From the NCBI RefSeq assembly GCF_024580145.1, contig NZ_JANINI010000001.1, forward strand, positions 67,550-131,549: a DNA stretch of 64,000 bases. Direction: 5' to 3'. The notes under the pieces were generated by a model. It had not been told where the DNA came from. It saw nothing but the letters and a program-made list of their open reading frames with translations, and made no database searches. Source of the stretch: Methyloversatilis sp. XJ19-49. GTDB lineage: Bacteria; Pseudomonadota; Gammaproteobacteria; Burkholderiales; Rhodocyclaceae. Made by a program: the position numbers and the translations under genes. Shown here piece by piece: positions 1 through 9,361 of the stretch; the first letter of the stretch is position 1, and the number at the start of each line of letters is the position of its first letter.

Positions 1-1
1 G

Positions 2-88
2 GCGGGTGGCGCGCTGGCCAGCGCGGCACCGCAGGGCTATCGCAATGTGGTCGAGATCAAGCTCGATGCGGTCGGTGGCGCCCGGTGA
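2..88 (+). CDS. YfgM-like TPR protein, C-terminal end only
   Basis: Only the last 28 codons lie in the window; the frame ends in a TGA at 86-88. The residual peptide ends in a KLDAVGGAR-type tail like that of betaproteobacterial YfgM/TPR proteins encoded directly before bamB. YfgM-type proteins are inner-membrane-anchored periplasmic partners of the Sec translocon. The stop overlaps the GTG start of bamB (GTGA), which implies translational coupling. Identification rests mainly on gene order (hisS-yfgM-bamB-der is common in this class), because the diagnostic TPR repeats are outside the window. Confidence 0.65.
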   Translation, partial: AGGALASAAPQGYRNVVEIKLDAVGGAR

Positions 89-1236
89 CGAGACTGATCG
101 TTCTGCTGGTGGCCAGCGCACTGCTGGCGGGGTGTGGCTCGACGCTCGACAGCCTGGACAGCCTCAATCCGTTCAGCGGCCCGCCCAAGCCCAAGATGCC
201 GCTACTCGAGCCGCTTGAAGCCAGTGTTCCGATGACCGAACTATGGCGCTACGAAGTCGGTCAGTCCGGCAATTCGGTTTTCGAACCGGCGGTGATCGGC
301 AGCAGCATCTTTGTCGCCGCGCGCGATGGCACGATCGCTCGTCTGGACGACGGCAGGCAGGTCTGGAAGATCAACGCCGGCAAGCCCTTGTCGGGTGGCA
401 TCGGCGCCAATGAGCGGCAACTTGTCGTCGGCACTGAAAAGGGCGATGTACTGGCGTTCGACCTCGACGGCAAGCCGATGTGGGTAGGCCTTGTAAGTTC
501 GGAAGTACTGAGCGCGCCGCTGGTGACCGATGACATGGTGTTCGTGCGAAGCGCCGACAGCCGTATCCAGGCTTTCACGGCGATCGACGGCGCGCGCAAG
601 TGGAATTACCAGCGACCGAATCCGTCGCTCACGCTGCGCACTCACGCCGGCGTGATCAGCACACCGTCCTTGCTGATTGCAGGATTCCCCGGCGGCAAGC
701 TCGTTGCGATCAATCGCAGCACCGGTGTCGCGGTGTGGGAATCGAACGTGGCGCTGTCGCGCGGTGCGACGGAGCTCGAACGCATCGCCGACGTATCCAG
801 CCTGCCGGTCATCGTCGGTCGGGACGTGTGCGCCTCGGCCTTTCAGGGGCGTGTGGCGTGCTTCGAACTGAGTACCGGAAAGTCGATCTGGACGCGCGAC
901 ATATCGAGTGCCGCCGGCATCGATATCGATGCCCAGAACCTCTACGTCAGCGACGACAATGGTTCCATTCACGCCCTGGATCGCGCGACCGGCGCCAGCG
1001 TCTGGAAGCAGGACAAGCTCAAGCGCCGCTATCCAGGGCGGCCACTTGCGCTCGAGGGCGCCGTGGCCGTCGCCGATGGCGAGGGACTGCTGCATCTGCT
1101 GAGCACCGAGAACGGCGCCTTCCTCGCCCGGGTCAAGGGTGACGGCAGCACGGTCAATGCGTCGCTGCGCCCTTATGGCACCGCTTTCGTGGCGCAGAGC
1201 CGCGCCGGCATCGTGCGGGCCCTGGCGGCCCGCTGA
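85..1236 (+). CDS. bamB: Outer membrane assembly lipoprotein BamB
   Basis: A 383-residue lipoprotein with a classic signal peptide and lipobox (LLAGCGS, lipidated Cys at residue 17). The rest shows repeated PQQ-like beta-propeller blades with recurring G-x-x-x-A-x-D and W-x-x motifs. BamB is an accessory lipoprotein of the BAM complex and helps BamA insert beta-barrel proteins into the outer membrane. The start is GTG at 85, overlapping the stop of the upstream YfgM-like gene. der follows nine bases after the stop, the standard proteobacterial order. Length and domain content are normal for the family. Confidence 0.95.
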   Translation: MTRLIVLLVASALLAGCGSTLDSLDSLNPFSGPPKPKMPLLEPLEASVPMTELWRYEVGQSGNSVFEPAVIGSSIFVAARDGTIARLDDGRQVWKINAGKPLSGGIGANERQLVVGTEKGDVLAFDLDGKPMWVGLVSSEVLSAPLVTDDMVFVRSADSRIQAFTAIDGARKWNYQRPNPSLTLRTHAGVISTPSLLIAGFPGGKLVAINRSTGVAVWESNVALSRGATELERIADVSSLPVIVGRDVCASAFQGRVACFELSTGKSIWTRDISSAAGIDIDAQNLYVSDDNGSIHALDRATGASVWKQDKLKRRYPGRPLALEGAVAVADGEGLLHLLSTENGAFLARVKGDGSTVNASLRPYGTAFVAQSRAGIVRALAAR

Positions 1237-1245
1237 GGATATAGC

Positions 1246-2574
1246 TTGAAACCCGTCCTGGTACTTGTAGGTCGCCCCAACGTCGGCAAGTCGACACTGT
1301 TCAACCGGCTGACCAAAACCCGAGACGCGCTCGTCGCCGATTTTCCCGGTCTGACGCGCGACCGTCATTACGGCAACGGCCGCCTCGGCGACCGGCCGTT
1401 TCTTGTCGTGGACACCGGTGGATTCGAGCCGACCGCACGCGACGGAATCATGGTCGAGATGGCGGCGCAGGCCGAACAGGCGATTGCCGAAGCGGATGTA
1501 CTGATTTTCCTCGTAGATGGTCGAGCCGGTCTGACCGCGCATGACCGGGAAATCGCCGCTCGTCTGCGCCGTGTCGGCAAGCCTCTGGTGGTTGCAGTGA
1601 ACAAGGCAGAAGGCATGCGGCAGGAAATCGTCGCGGCCGAGTTTCACGAGCTCGGGCTGGGTGAGCTGCACGTGATTTCCTCCGCCCACGGCGAAGGCGT
1701 CCGCAACCTGCTTGATCATTGCCTGAGCGGGTTTGCCGACGACGAAGAAACGGAGCCGGATGATCGCGTCCCGAAGATTGCCGTGGCCGGTCGCCCGAAC
1801 GTCGGGAAATCGACACTGATCAATGCGCTGCTGGGCGAAGAGCGTGTCATCGCCTTCGATCAGGCGGGTACGACGCGCGACGCGATCAGCATCCCTTTCG
1901 AACGCAACGGCAAGCGCTACACGCTGATCGATACGGCGGGGCTGCGCCGCAAGGGCCGGGTATTCGAAACGATCGAGAAGTTTTCGGTCATCAAGACGGT
2001 GCAGGCGATCGAGCAGGCGAATGTCTGTGTGCTGGTGCTTGATGCGACGCAGGAAGTGTCCGATCAGGACGCCCATATCGGTGGTTTCATCGTCGAAAGC
2101 GGCCGTGCCCTGGTGCTGGCGGTCAACAAGTGGGACGCCGTGGACAGTTACCGGCGCGAAATCTTCAAGCGTGAAATCGCGCGCAAGCTGGGTTTTCTGG
2201 GGTTCGCGCGTCACCTGTACATTTCGGCGCTCGAGGGACTGGGTGTGAGCGGCCTCTTTGGCGCGGTCGACGCCGCCTACGCAGCGGCGATGACCAAACT
2301 GCCCACGCCGAGGCTGACGCGCGCGCTGCAGGCGGCTGTCGAGAAACAGTCGCCTCCGAAGCACGGCCTGTTCAGGCCCAAGATGCGCTATGCCCACCAG
2401 GGTGGAATGAATCCACCGATCATCGTCATCCACGGCGCCGCACTCGAACATATTGCCGAAAGTTACCGGCGCTATCTCGAACACTATTTTCTGGAAATAT
2501 TCCGGCTTCAGGGCACGCCGCTGAGGGTTGAATTCCGCACCGCGCACAACCCGTTCGTAGCATCGAAGAAATGA
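1246..2574 (+). CDS. der: Ribosome-assembly GTPase Der (EngA)
   Basis: A 442-residue protein with two tandem Era-like GTPase domains. Each carries a [10 protein letters not shown]-loop (near residues 9 and 183) and a DT-G switch II motif (DTGGF in the first, DTAG in the second). The C-terminal KH-like domain includes a GGMNPP loop typical of Der. Der is an essential GTPase needed for maturation of the 50S subunit. The start is TTG at 1246, with a purine-rich GAGGAT stretch shortly upstream; no ATG or GTG fits better. Spacing to bamB is nine bases, so the two are probably co-transcribed. Confidence 0.96.
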   Translation: MKPVLVLVGRPNVGKSTLFNRLTKTRDALVADFPGLTRDRHYGNGRLGDRPFLVVDTGGFEPTARDGIMVEMAAQAEQAIAEADVLIFLVDGRAGLTAHDREIAARLRRVGKPLVVAVNKAEGMRQEIVAAEFHELGLGELHVISSAHGEGVRNLLDHCLSGFADDEETEPDDRVPKIAVAGRPNVGKSTLINALLGEERVIAFDQAGTTRDAISIPFERNGKRYTLIDTAGLRRKGRVFETIEKFSVIKTVQAIEQANVCVLVLDATQEVSDQDAHIGGFIVESGRALVLAVNKWDAVDSYRREIFKREIARKLGFLGFARHLYISALEGLGVSGLFGAVDAAYAAAMTKLPTPRLTRALQAAVEKQSPPKHGLFRPKMRYAHQGGMNPPIIVIHGAALEHIAESYRRYLEHYFLEIFRLQGTPLRVEFRTAHNPFVASKK

Positions 2575-2674
2575 TGACGCAATCGGGGATCAAAATGCGT
2601 GGCGGGGGGTCCGAAGCTGCGGTGCATCAAAAAATCCAGTAGAGTCCTATTTCAAATAAACAAGAGGTGTCCAC

Positions 2675-2914
2675 ATGAGCAACAAAGGGCAAATGCTACA
2701 AGACCCCTTCCTCAACACCCTGCGCCGTGAGCACGTACCGGTCGCGATCTACCTTGTTAATGGCATCAAGCTCCAGGGTCAGATCGAGTCGTTCGACCAG
2801 TACGTTGTACTGCTCAAGAACACGGTGACGCAGATGGTCTACAAGCACGCAATTTCAACTGTCGTGCCCGCGCGTCCGGTGAATATCCAGCACGACCAGG
2901 GCGACGGCGCTTGA
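2675..2914 (+). CDS. hfq: RNA chaperone Hfq
   Basis: A 79-residue Sm-like protein. Both signature motifs are present: the Sm1 strand region with [14 protein letters not shown], and the Sm2 motif YKHAIST (Tyr56, Lys57, His58) that lines the proximal RNA-binding pore. Hfq forms a hexameric ring that pairs small RNAs with mRNAs. An AGAGGTG ribosome site lies 7-12 bases before the ATG. The C-terminal tail is short, as in other betaproteobacteria. It is followed 36 bases later by hflX, the conserved hfq-hflX-hflK-hflC order. The 100-base gap before it probably holds the promoter, but I cannot assign clear -35/-10 boxes. Confidence 0.97.
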   Translation: MSNKGQMLQDPFLNTLRREHVPVAIYLVNGIKLQGQIESFDQYVVLLKNTVTQMVYKHAISTVVPARPVNIQHDQGDGA

Positions 2915-2950
2915 CCGGCGAAAGCGGTCAACGGCAGGTACTTCGTTCAC

Positions 2951-4249
2951 ATGATTGAGCGGCCGGAAACCGGCGAGCGTGCGGTCATCGTCCAGCTTGA
3001 TCTCGGCAAAGGCGATTACGAAGACCGACTGGACGAATTCACGCTGCTCGCACTGAGCGCGGGTGCGGTGCCGGTAGCGCGAGCAGGCGGCAAGCGGCAA
3101 GCTCCCGATCCGGCGACCTTCGCCGGAAAGGGCAAGGTGGCCGAGATTCTCGACCTCGCCAATGCCAACGAAGCGGACATCGTCCTGTTCAATCACGAGT
3201 TGTCGGCCAGCCAGCAGCGCAATCTCGAGCGGGCGCTCTCGCGACGCGTAATCGATCGCAATGCGCTCATCCTCGATATCTTTGCGCTGCGCGCGCGCAG
3301 TCATGAGGGCAAGCTGCAGGTCGAACTGGCCCAACTCGAACATCTGTCGACCCGTCTGGTCCGCGGATGGACCCACCTGGAACGGCAGAAGGGCGGCATC
3401 GGCTTGCGTGGTCCGGGTGAAACGCAGCTTGAAACCGACCGCCGCCTGCTCGGCCACCGGGTGAAGGCGCTGAAGGAGCGGCTTGAAAAGGTCGAGCGCC
3501 AACGCGGCGTGCGTCGGAAGTCGCGCGAGCGGCAGTCGACGCCTGTGGTAGCGCTGGTCGGTTACACGAATGCGGGCAAGTCCACGTTGTTCAATGCGCT
3601 GACGAAGGCGGGCAGCTACGCCGCGGATCAGTTGTTCGCGACGCTGGATACGACTTCTCGACAGCTCTATCTAGGCGAATTCGGGCAGGTGGTGCTGTCG
3701 GACACGGTGGGTTTCATACGCGACCTGCCGCATACACTGGTTGCCGCGTTTCACGCGACGCTTGAAGAAACGGCCGGCGCAGACCTTCTGCTGCACGTCA
3801 TCGACTCGTCGGCGCCGGATCGCGATGCGCAGATCGAAGCGGTTGATCGTGTGCTGGCCGAAATCGGCGCCGATGCAGTGCCGCAGATACGGGTGCTGAA
3901 CAAGGTAGACCTGATGCCTGCGCTGCAGCCGGGAGCCGATCCGGCAGGCTGTGATAACATTTGCAAAGTGCGCGTGAGTGCTCGCACCGGTGCGGGTTTG
4001 GCTGATTTGCGGTCAGTCATCGCGGCGCGATTGCAGGCTGAGAGGATTGCCGCCGCGAAGCGGGTGCCTCCAAATGACGATCCCCGAGGCCTGAACCTGG
4101 AACCGCGGACGAATTCCGCACTCCGAGTGATCAGCTCAGCAGAGAGCGGTGACACGTCTTCCACGGAAGACGACAAGCGCTCCCCTCAACTTTCATCCTT
4201 ACCTGTCCAATCCGAACGTGCTGAATGCGATCTTGATGTCGCTGAATGA
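2951..4249 (+). CDS. hflX: Ribosome-associated GTPase HflX
   Basis: A 432-residue HflX-type GTPase. The N-terminal HflX domain is followed by a coiled, glycine-rich linker (GPGETQLETDRR near 154-165) and an Era-like G domain with P-loop GYTNAGKS at 204-211 and a DTVGF switch. HflX binds the 50S exit/peptidyl-transferase region and splits stalled or heat-damaged ribosomes. The last ~60 residues, after the Ala/Arg-rich end of the usual domain, form a polar Ser/Asp/Glu-rich tail that I do not recognise; it overlaps the start region of hflK. The frame is otherwise intact. Co-transcription with hfq upstream and hflKC downstream is expected. Confidence 0.94.
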   Translation: MIERPETGERAVIVQLDLGKGDYEDRLDEFTLLALSAGAVPVARAGGKRQAPDPATFAGKGKVAEILDLANANEADIVLFNHELSASQQRNLERALSRRVIDRNALILDIFALRARSHEGKLQVELAQLEHLSTRLVRGWTHLERQKGGIGLRGPGETQLETDRRLLGHRVKALKERLEKVERQRGVRRKSRERQSTPVVALVGYTNAGKSTLFNALTKAGSYAADQLFATLDTTSRQLYLGEFGQVVLSDTVGFIRDLPHTLVAAFHATLEETAGADLLLHVIDSSAPDRDAQIEAVDRVLAEIGADAVPQIRVLNKVDLMPALQPGADPAGCDNICKVRVSARTGAGLADLRSVIAARLQAERIAAAKRVPPNDDPRGLNLEPRTNSALRVISSAESGDTSSTEDDKRSPQLSSLPVQSERAECDLDVAE

Positions 4250-5453
4250 CCCCCGCTGGGGCAATCAGGGCGGCAATGGCAACAAAGGCGGCAACCAGGG
4301 ACCTCCCGATCTGGAAGACCTGTGGCGCGATTTCAACAAGCGTCTGGCCGGGCTTTTCGGCGGCAAGTCGAACAATGGCGGTGGCGAAAGCCGTCCGCCG
4401 GTGACACCACGTCAGTTTGGCAGTGGCATCGGCGTGGTGCTCGGCCTGATCGTCATCGTCTGGCTGGCCAGCGGTCTTTACATCGTTGACGCAAGCCAGC
4501 GCGGCGTCGTGCTGCGTTTCGGCAAACTTGTCGAGACGACCGACCCGGGACTGCAGTGGCGCCTGCCGTATCCGATCGACTCGCACGAGCTGGTCAATCT
4601 GACCGGCGTGCGCACGGTCGAAGTGGGCTATCGCGGTGCGGAACGCAACAAGGTGCTCAAGGAAGCACTGATGCTCACCGACGACGAGAACATCATCAAC
4701 ATCCAGTTCGCGGTGCAGTACATTCTGAAGGATCCCGTGGCCTACCTGTTTCAGAACCGACTGCCCGAAGAGTCGGTCGTACATGCCGCTGAAACCGCAA
4801 TGCGGGAGGTAGTCGGCAAGAGCAAGATGGACTTCGTTCTTTATGAAGGACGGGAACAGATCGCCGTCGATGCGCAGCGCATCATGCAGCAGATACTCGA
4901 TCGCTATCAGACCGGCATCCAGATCAGTCGCCTGACGCTGCAGAACGCCCAGCCGCCCGAGCAGGTACAGGCCGCCTTCGACGACGCCGTCAAGGCCGGG
5001 CAGGATCTGGAACGGCAGAAGAACGAAGGTCAGGCGTACGCCAATGACGTCATTCCGAAGGCGCGCGGCACGGCATCGCGACTGCTCGAAGAGGCCAACG
5101 GCTACAAGGAACGGATCATCGCGACTTCGCAGGGTGATGCGAGTCGCTTCAAGCAGATTCTTGCCGAATACGTGAAAGCGCCGGAAGTCACACGCCAGCG
5201 TATGTATATCGACACGGTACAACAGGTCATGATGAATACGAGCAAGGTGCTGCTCGACGCGAAGGGCGGCAATAACCTGCTGTATCTCCCGCTCGACAAG
5301 CTGATGCAACAGGCAGGCGCCGCTGCGGTCGATGTTGCGGCGGGCAGCCGCAGCAACGACACGATGCCGCTTCCGTCGATGTCGGGTGATGCGGCAGCCG
5401 CCGACATGCGATCGCGCGATGCGCTGCGCGCCCGCGAGCGGGGAGAGCGTTGA
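4236..5453 (+). CDS. hflK: FtsH protease regulator subunit HflK
   Basis: About 405 residues: a Gly/Asn-rich cytoplasmic start, one membrane segment near residues 65-88, then a large periplasmic SPFH/prohibitin domain and a coiled-coil region. HflK and HflC form the membrane cage around the FtsH AAA protease. I place the start at ATG 4236 because MSLNDPRWG is the usual beginning in betaproteobacteria. The frame stays open 29 codons further upstream (to 4149), but that part lies within hflX and is not family-like. The chosen start overlaps hflX by 14 bases. No strong Shine-Dalgarno sequence is visible, so translation may depend on coupling. Confidence 0.94.
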   Translation: MSLNDPRWGNQGGNGNKGGNQGPPDLEDLWRDFNKRLAGLFGGKSNNGGGESRPPVTPRQFGSGIGVVLGLIVIVWLASGLYIVDASQRGVVLRFGKLVETTDPGLQWRLPYPIDSHELVNLTGVRTVEVGYRGAERNKVLKEALMLTDDENIINIQFAVQYILKDPVAYLFQNRLPEESVVHAAETAMREVVGKSKMDFVLYEGREQIAVDAQRIMQQILDRYQTGIQISRLTLQNAQPPEQVQAAFDDAVKAGQDLERQKNEGQAYANDVIPKARGTASRLLEEANGYKERIIATSQGDASRFKQILAEYVKAPEVTRQRMYIDTVQQVMMNTSKVLLDAKGGNNLLYLPLDKLMQQAGAAAVDVAAGSRSNDTMPLPSMSGDAAAADMRSRDALRARERGER

Positions 5454-6334
5454 TGCGCGAAAAACTACCTCTCTTCTTCGGCGGCATCATCGTCGCCCTG
5501 ATCGTGCTGTCCAGCTCGCTGTTCACGGTCGATCAACGCCAGTACGCCATCGTGTTCCAGCTCGGAGAAGTGCGCACCGTGATCGAGCAACCCGGCCTGC
5601 ATTTCAAATGGCCGCTGGTGCAGAACGTGCGCCTGTTTGACCGCCGCATCCTGACGCTCGACAGCGCTGACCCCGAGCGCTACATCACGTCGGAAAAGAA
5701 GAACGTGCTGGTCGATCTGTTCATCAAATGGAGGATCACCGACGTCAAGCAGTACTACATCTCGGTCGGCGGCAACGAGCGACTTGCGGAAACGCGCCTG
5801 CTGCAGACAGTGAACGCAGGATTGCGCGAGGAGTTCGGTCGGCGCACGGTCAATGAGGTCGTGTCGGGCGAGCGCGAAAAGATCATGGAAGACATGCGCA
5901 GCAAGGCCAATGTCGATGCGGTCAAGATCGGTGTGGAGATCGTCGATGTGCGGTTGAAGCGCGTTGATCTGCCGACCGAGGTGTCGGAATCGGTGTACCG
6001 CCGGATGGAAGCGGAGCGCAAGCGGGTTGCCAACGAGCTGCGCTCATTGGGTTCGGCGGAAGCGGAGAAGATCCGTGCCGACGCCGACCGTCAGCGCGAA
6101 ATCATCGTCGCGGAAGCCTATCGCGAAGCACAGAAGGTCAAGGGTGACGGCGACGCGCAGGCGGCGGCCATCTACTCCGACGCATTTGGCGCAAACCCTG
6201 AGTTCTATGCCTTCTACCGCAGCATGGACGCCTATCAGAAGAGCTTCCGCAACAAGAGCGACCTGATGGTCGTCGAGCCGACGTCCGACTTCTTCCGTTA
6301 TCTCAACAACAGTGGCCGGCAGCCCGTGAAATGA
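5453..6334 (+). CDS. hflC: FtsH protease regulator subunit HflC
   Basis: A 293-residue SPFH-domain protein with an N-terminal membrane anchor (about residues 7-25), the SPFH core, and a C-terminal alanine/glutamate-rich coiled coil ending in the GANPEFYAFYRSMDAY region typical of HflC. It partners HflK in the periplasmic FtsH-modulating complex. The ATG at 5453 overlaps the hflK stop as TGATG, so the two subunits are translationally coupled. It appears to be the last gene before the intrinsic terminator at 6411-6437. Confidence 0.95.
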   Translation: MREKLPLFFGGIIVALIVLSSSLFTVDQRQYAIVFQLGEVRTVIEQPGLHFKWPLVQNVRLFDRRILTLDSADPERYITSEKKNVLVDLFIKWRITDVKQYYISVGGNERLAETRLLQTVNAGLREEFGRRTVNEVVSGEREKIMEDMRSKANVDAVKIGVEIVDVRLKRVDLPTEVSESVYRRMEAERKRVANELRSLGSAEAEKIRADADRQREIIVAEAYREAQKVKGDGDAQAAAIYSDAFGANPEFYAFYRSMDAYQKSFRNKSDLMVVEPTSDFFRYLNNSGRQPVK

Positions 6335-6410
6335 GCGTCGGACCCCTTGGCGTCCGAGCTGCTGTATAGTCCACCGGTTATTTATTCGCCGTACGGAATG
6401 AAAAGTCACC

Positions 6411-6437
6411 AGCCCGCAATGCGGGCTGTGCTTTTTT
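6411..6437 (+). terminator. Intrinsic terminator after hflC
   Basis: A perfect 7-bp stem (AGCCCGC / GCGGGCT) with a 3-base AAT loop is followed after GTGC by six T residues. It should end the hfq-hflX-hflK-hflC transcript. The T tract lies one base before the ATG of the DUF2065 gene, which leaves no room for a normal ribosome-binding site there. Confidence 0.8.
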
Positions 6438-6438
6438 C

Positions 6439-6626
6439 ATGATGGATTCAATTCTGCTCATCGCCTTGGGTTTGATGCTCGTCATCGAGGGCGTTCTGCC
6501 TTTCGTGGCGCCGCGCCTGTGGCGCGAAACCTTCCGCAGAGCGACCGAGCTGGCCGACGGCCAGCTTCGTTTCGTCGGTCTGACCTCAATGATTATCGGT
6601 ATTGCGCTGATTGCGCTGTTCAAGTG

Positions 6627-6627
<1 letters not shown>
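6439..6627 (+). CDS. Small inner-membrane protein, DUF2065 (YjeT-like)
   Basis: A 62-residue protein made of two hydrophobic helices (about residues 3-23 and 44-61) separated by a short polar loop with WRETFRRATEL, the typical DUF2065/YjeT layout. Function is unknown. Two adjacent ATG codons (6439 and 6442) could both serve as start. The usual ribosome-binding position is occupied by the terminator T tract, so initiation would be leaderless-like or weak. It overlaps hisZ by one base (TGATG). DUF2065 genes between hflC and hisZ or purA recur in proteobacteria. Confidence 0.85.
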
Positions 6628-9094
<2,467 letters not shown>

Positions 9095-9203
9095 GTGATG
9101 GCGGGGCCGGGGACCGCATGTCCGTAAAGGCCATGCGGTTCATAATGGGTACAGTGACCGATGCAGTCAGGAACGTCGGCAGGAACAAAGCGGACAGGAA
9201 AAG

Positions 9204-9230
9204 AAAAAAGCCGACATCGCTGTCGGCTTT
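9204..9230 (-). terminator. Intrinsic terminator downstream of tRNA-Leu
   Basis: Read on the minus strand, a 10-bp stem (AAAGCCGACA / TGTCGGCTTT) with a 4-base loop runs into a T tract, about 13 bases after the CCA end of the tRNA gene. In the plus direction it has only three T residues, so it may act weakly for purA as well. The remaining 110 bases back to purA show nothing else convincing. Confidence 0.75.
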
Positions 9231-9243
9231 CGTCCTTGCTTCT

Positions 9244-9328
9244 TGGTGCCCAGGAGAGGACTCGAACCTCCACACCTTGCGGCACTAGTACCTGAAACTA
9301 GCGCGTCTACCAATTTCGCCACCTGGGC
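9244..9328 (-). tRNA. tRNA-Leu (anticodon CAG)
   Basis: An 85-base tRNA read on the minus strand, starting GCCCAGG and ending CCTGGGCACCA with CCA encoded. The anticodon stem CTAGT/ACTAG encloses the loop TTCAGGT, giving anticodon CAG for CUG leucine codons. It has the long variable arm expected of a class II tRNA, a D loop AAATTGGTAGA and a T arm GGTTCGAGTCC. It stands alone between purA and rnr. Confidence 0.96.
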
Positions 9329-9361
9329 AAGAGGCTGCGCATTCTAAAGAAAGCATTCACG

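Noticed and set aside
241-2547. A 768-codon open frame on the minus strand across bamB and der
   Set aside because: It is antisense to two certain genes, has an Arg/His/Asp-rich composition typical of frames opposite high-GC coding DNA, and has no domain.
6346-6370. Possible promoter TTGGCG/TATAGT before the DUF2065 gene
   Set aside because: The spacer is only 12 bases, too short for sigma-70.
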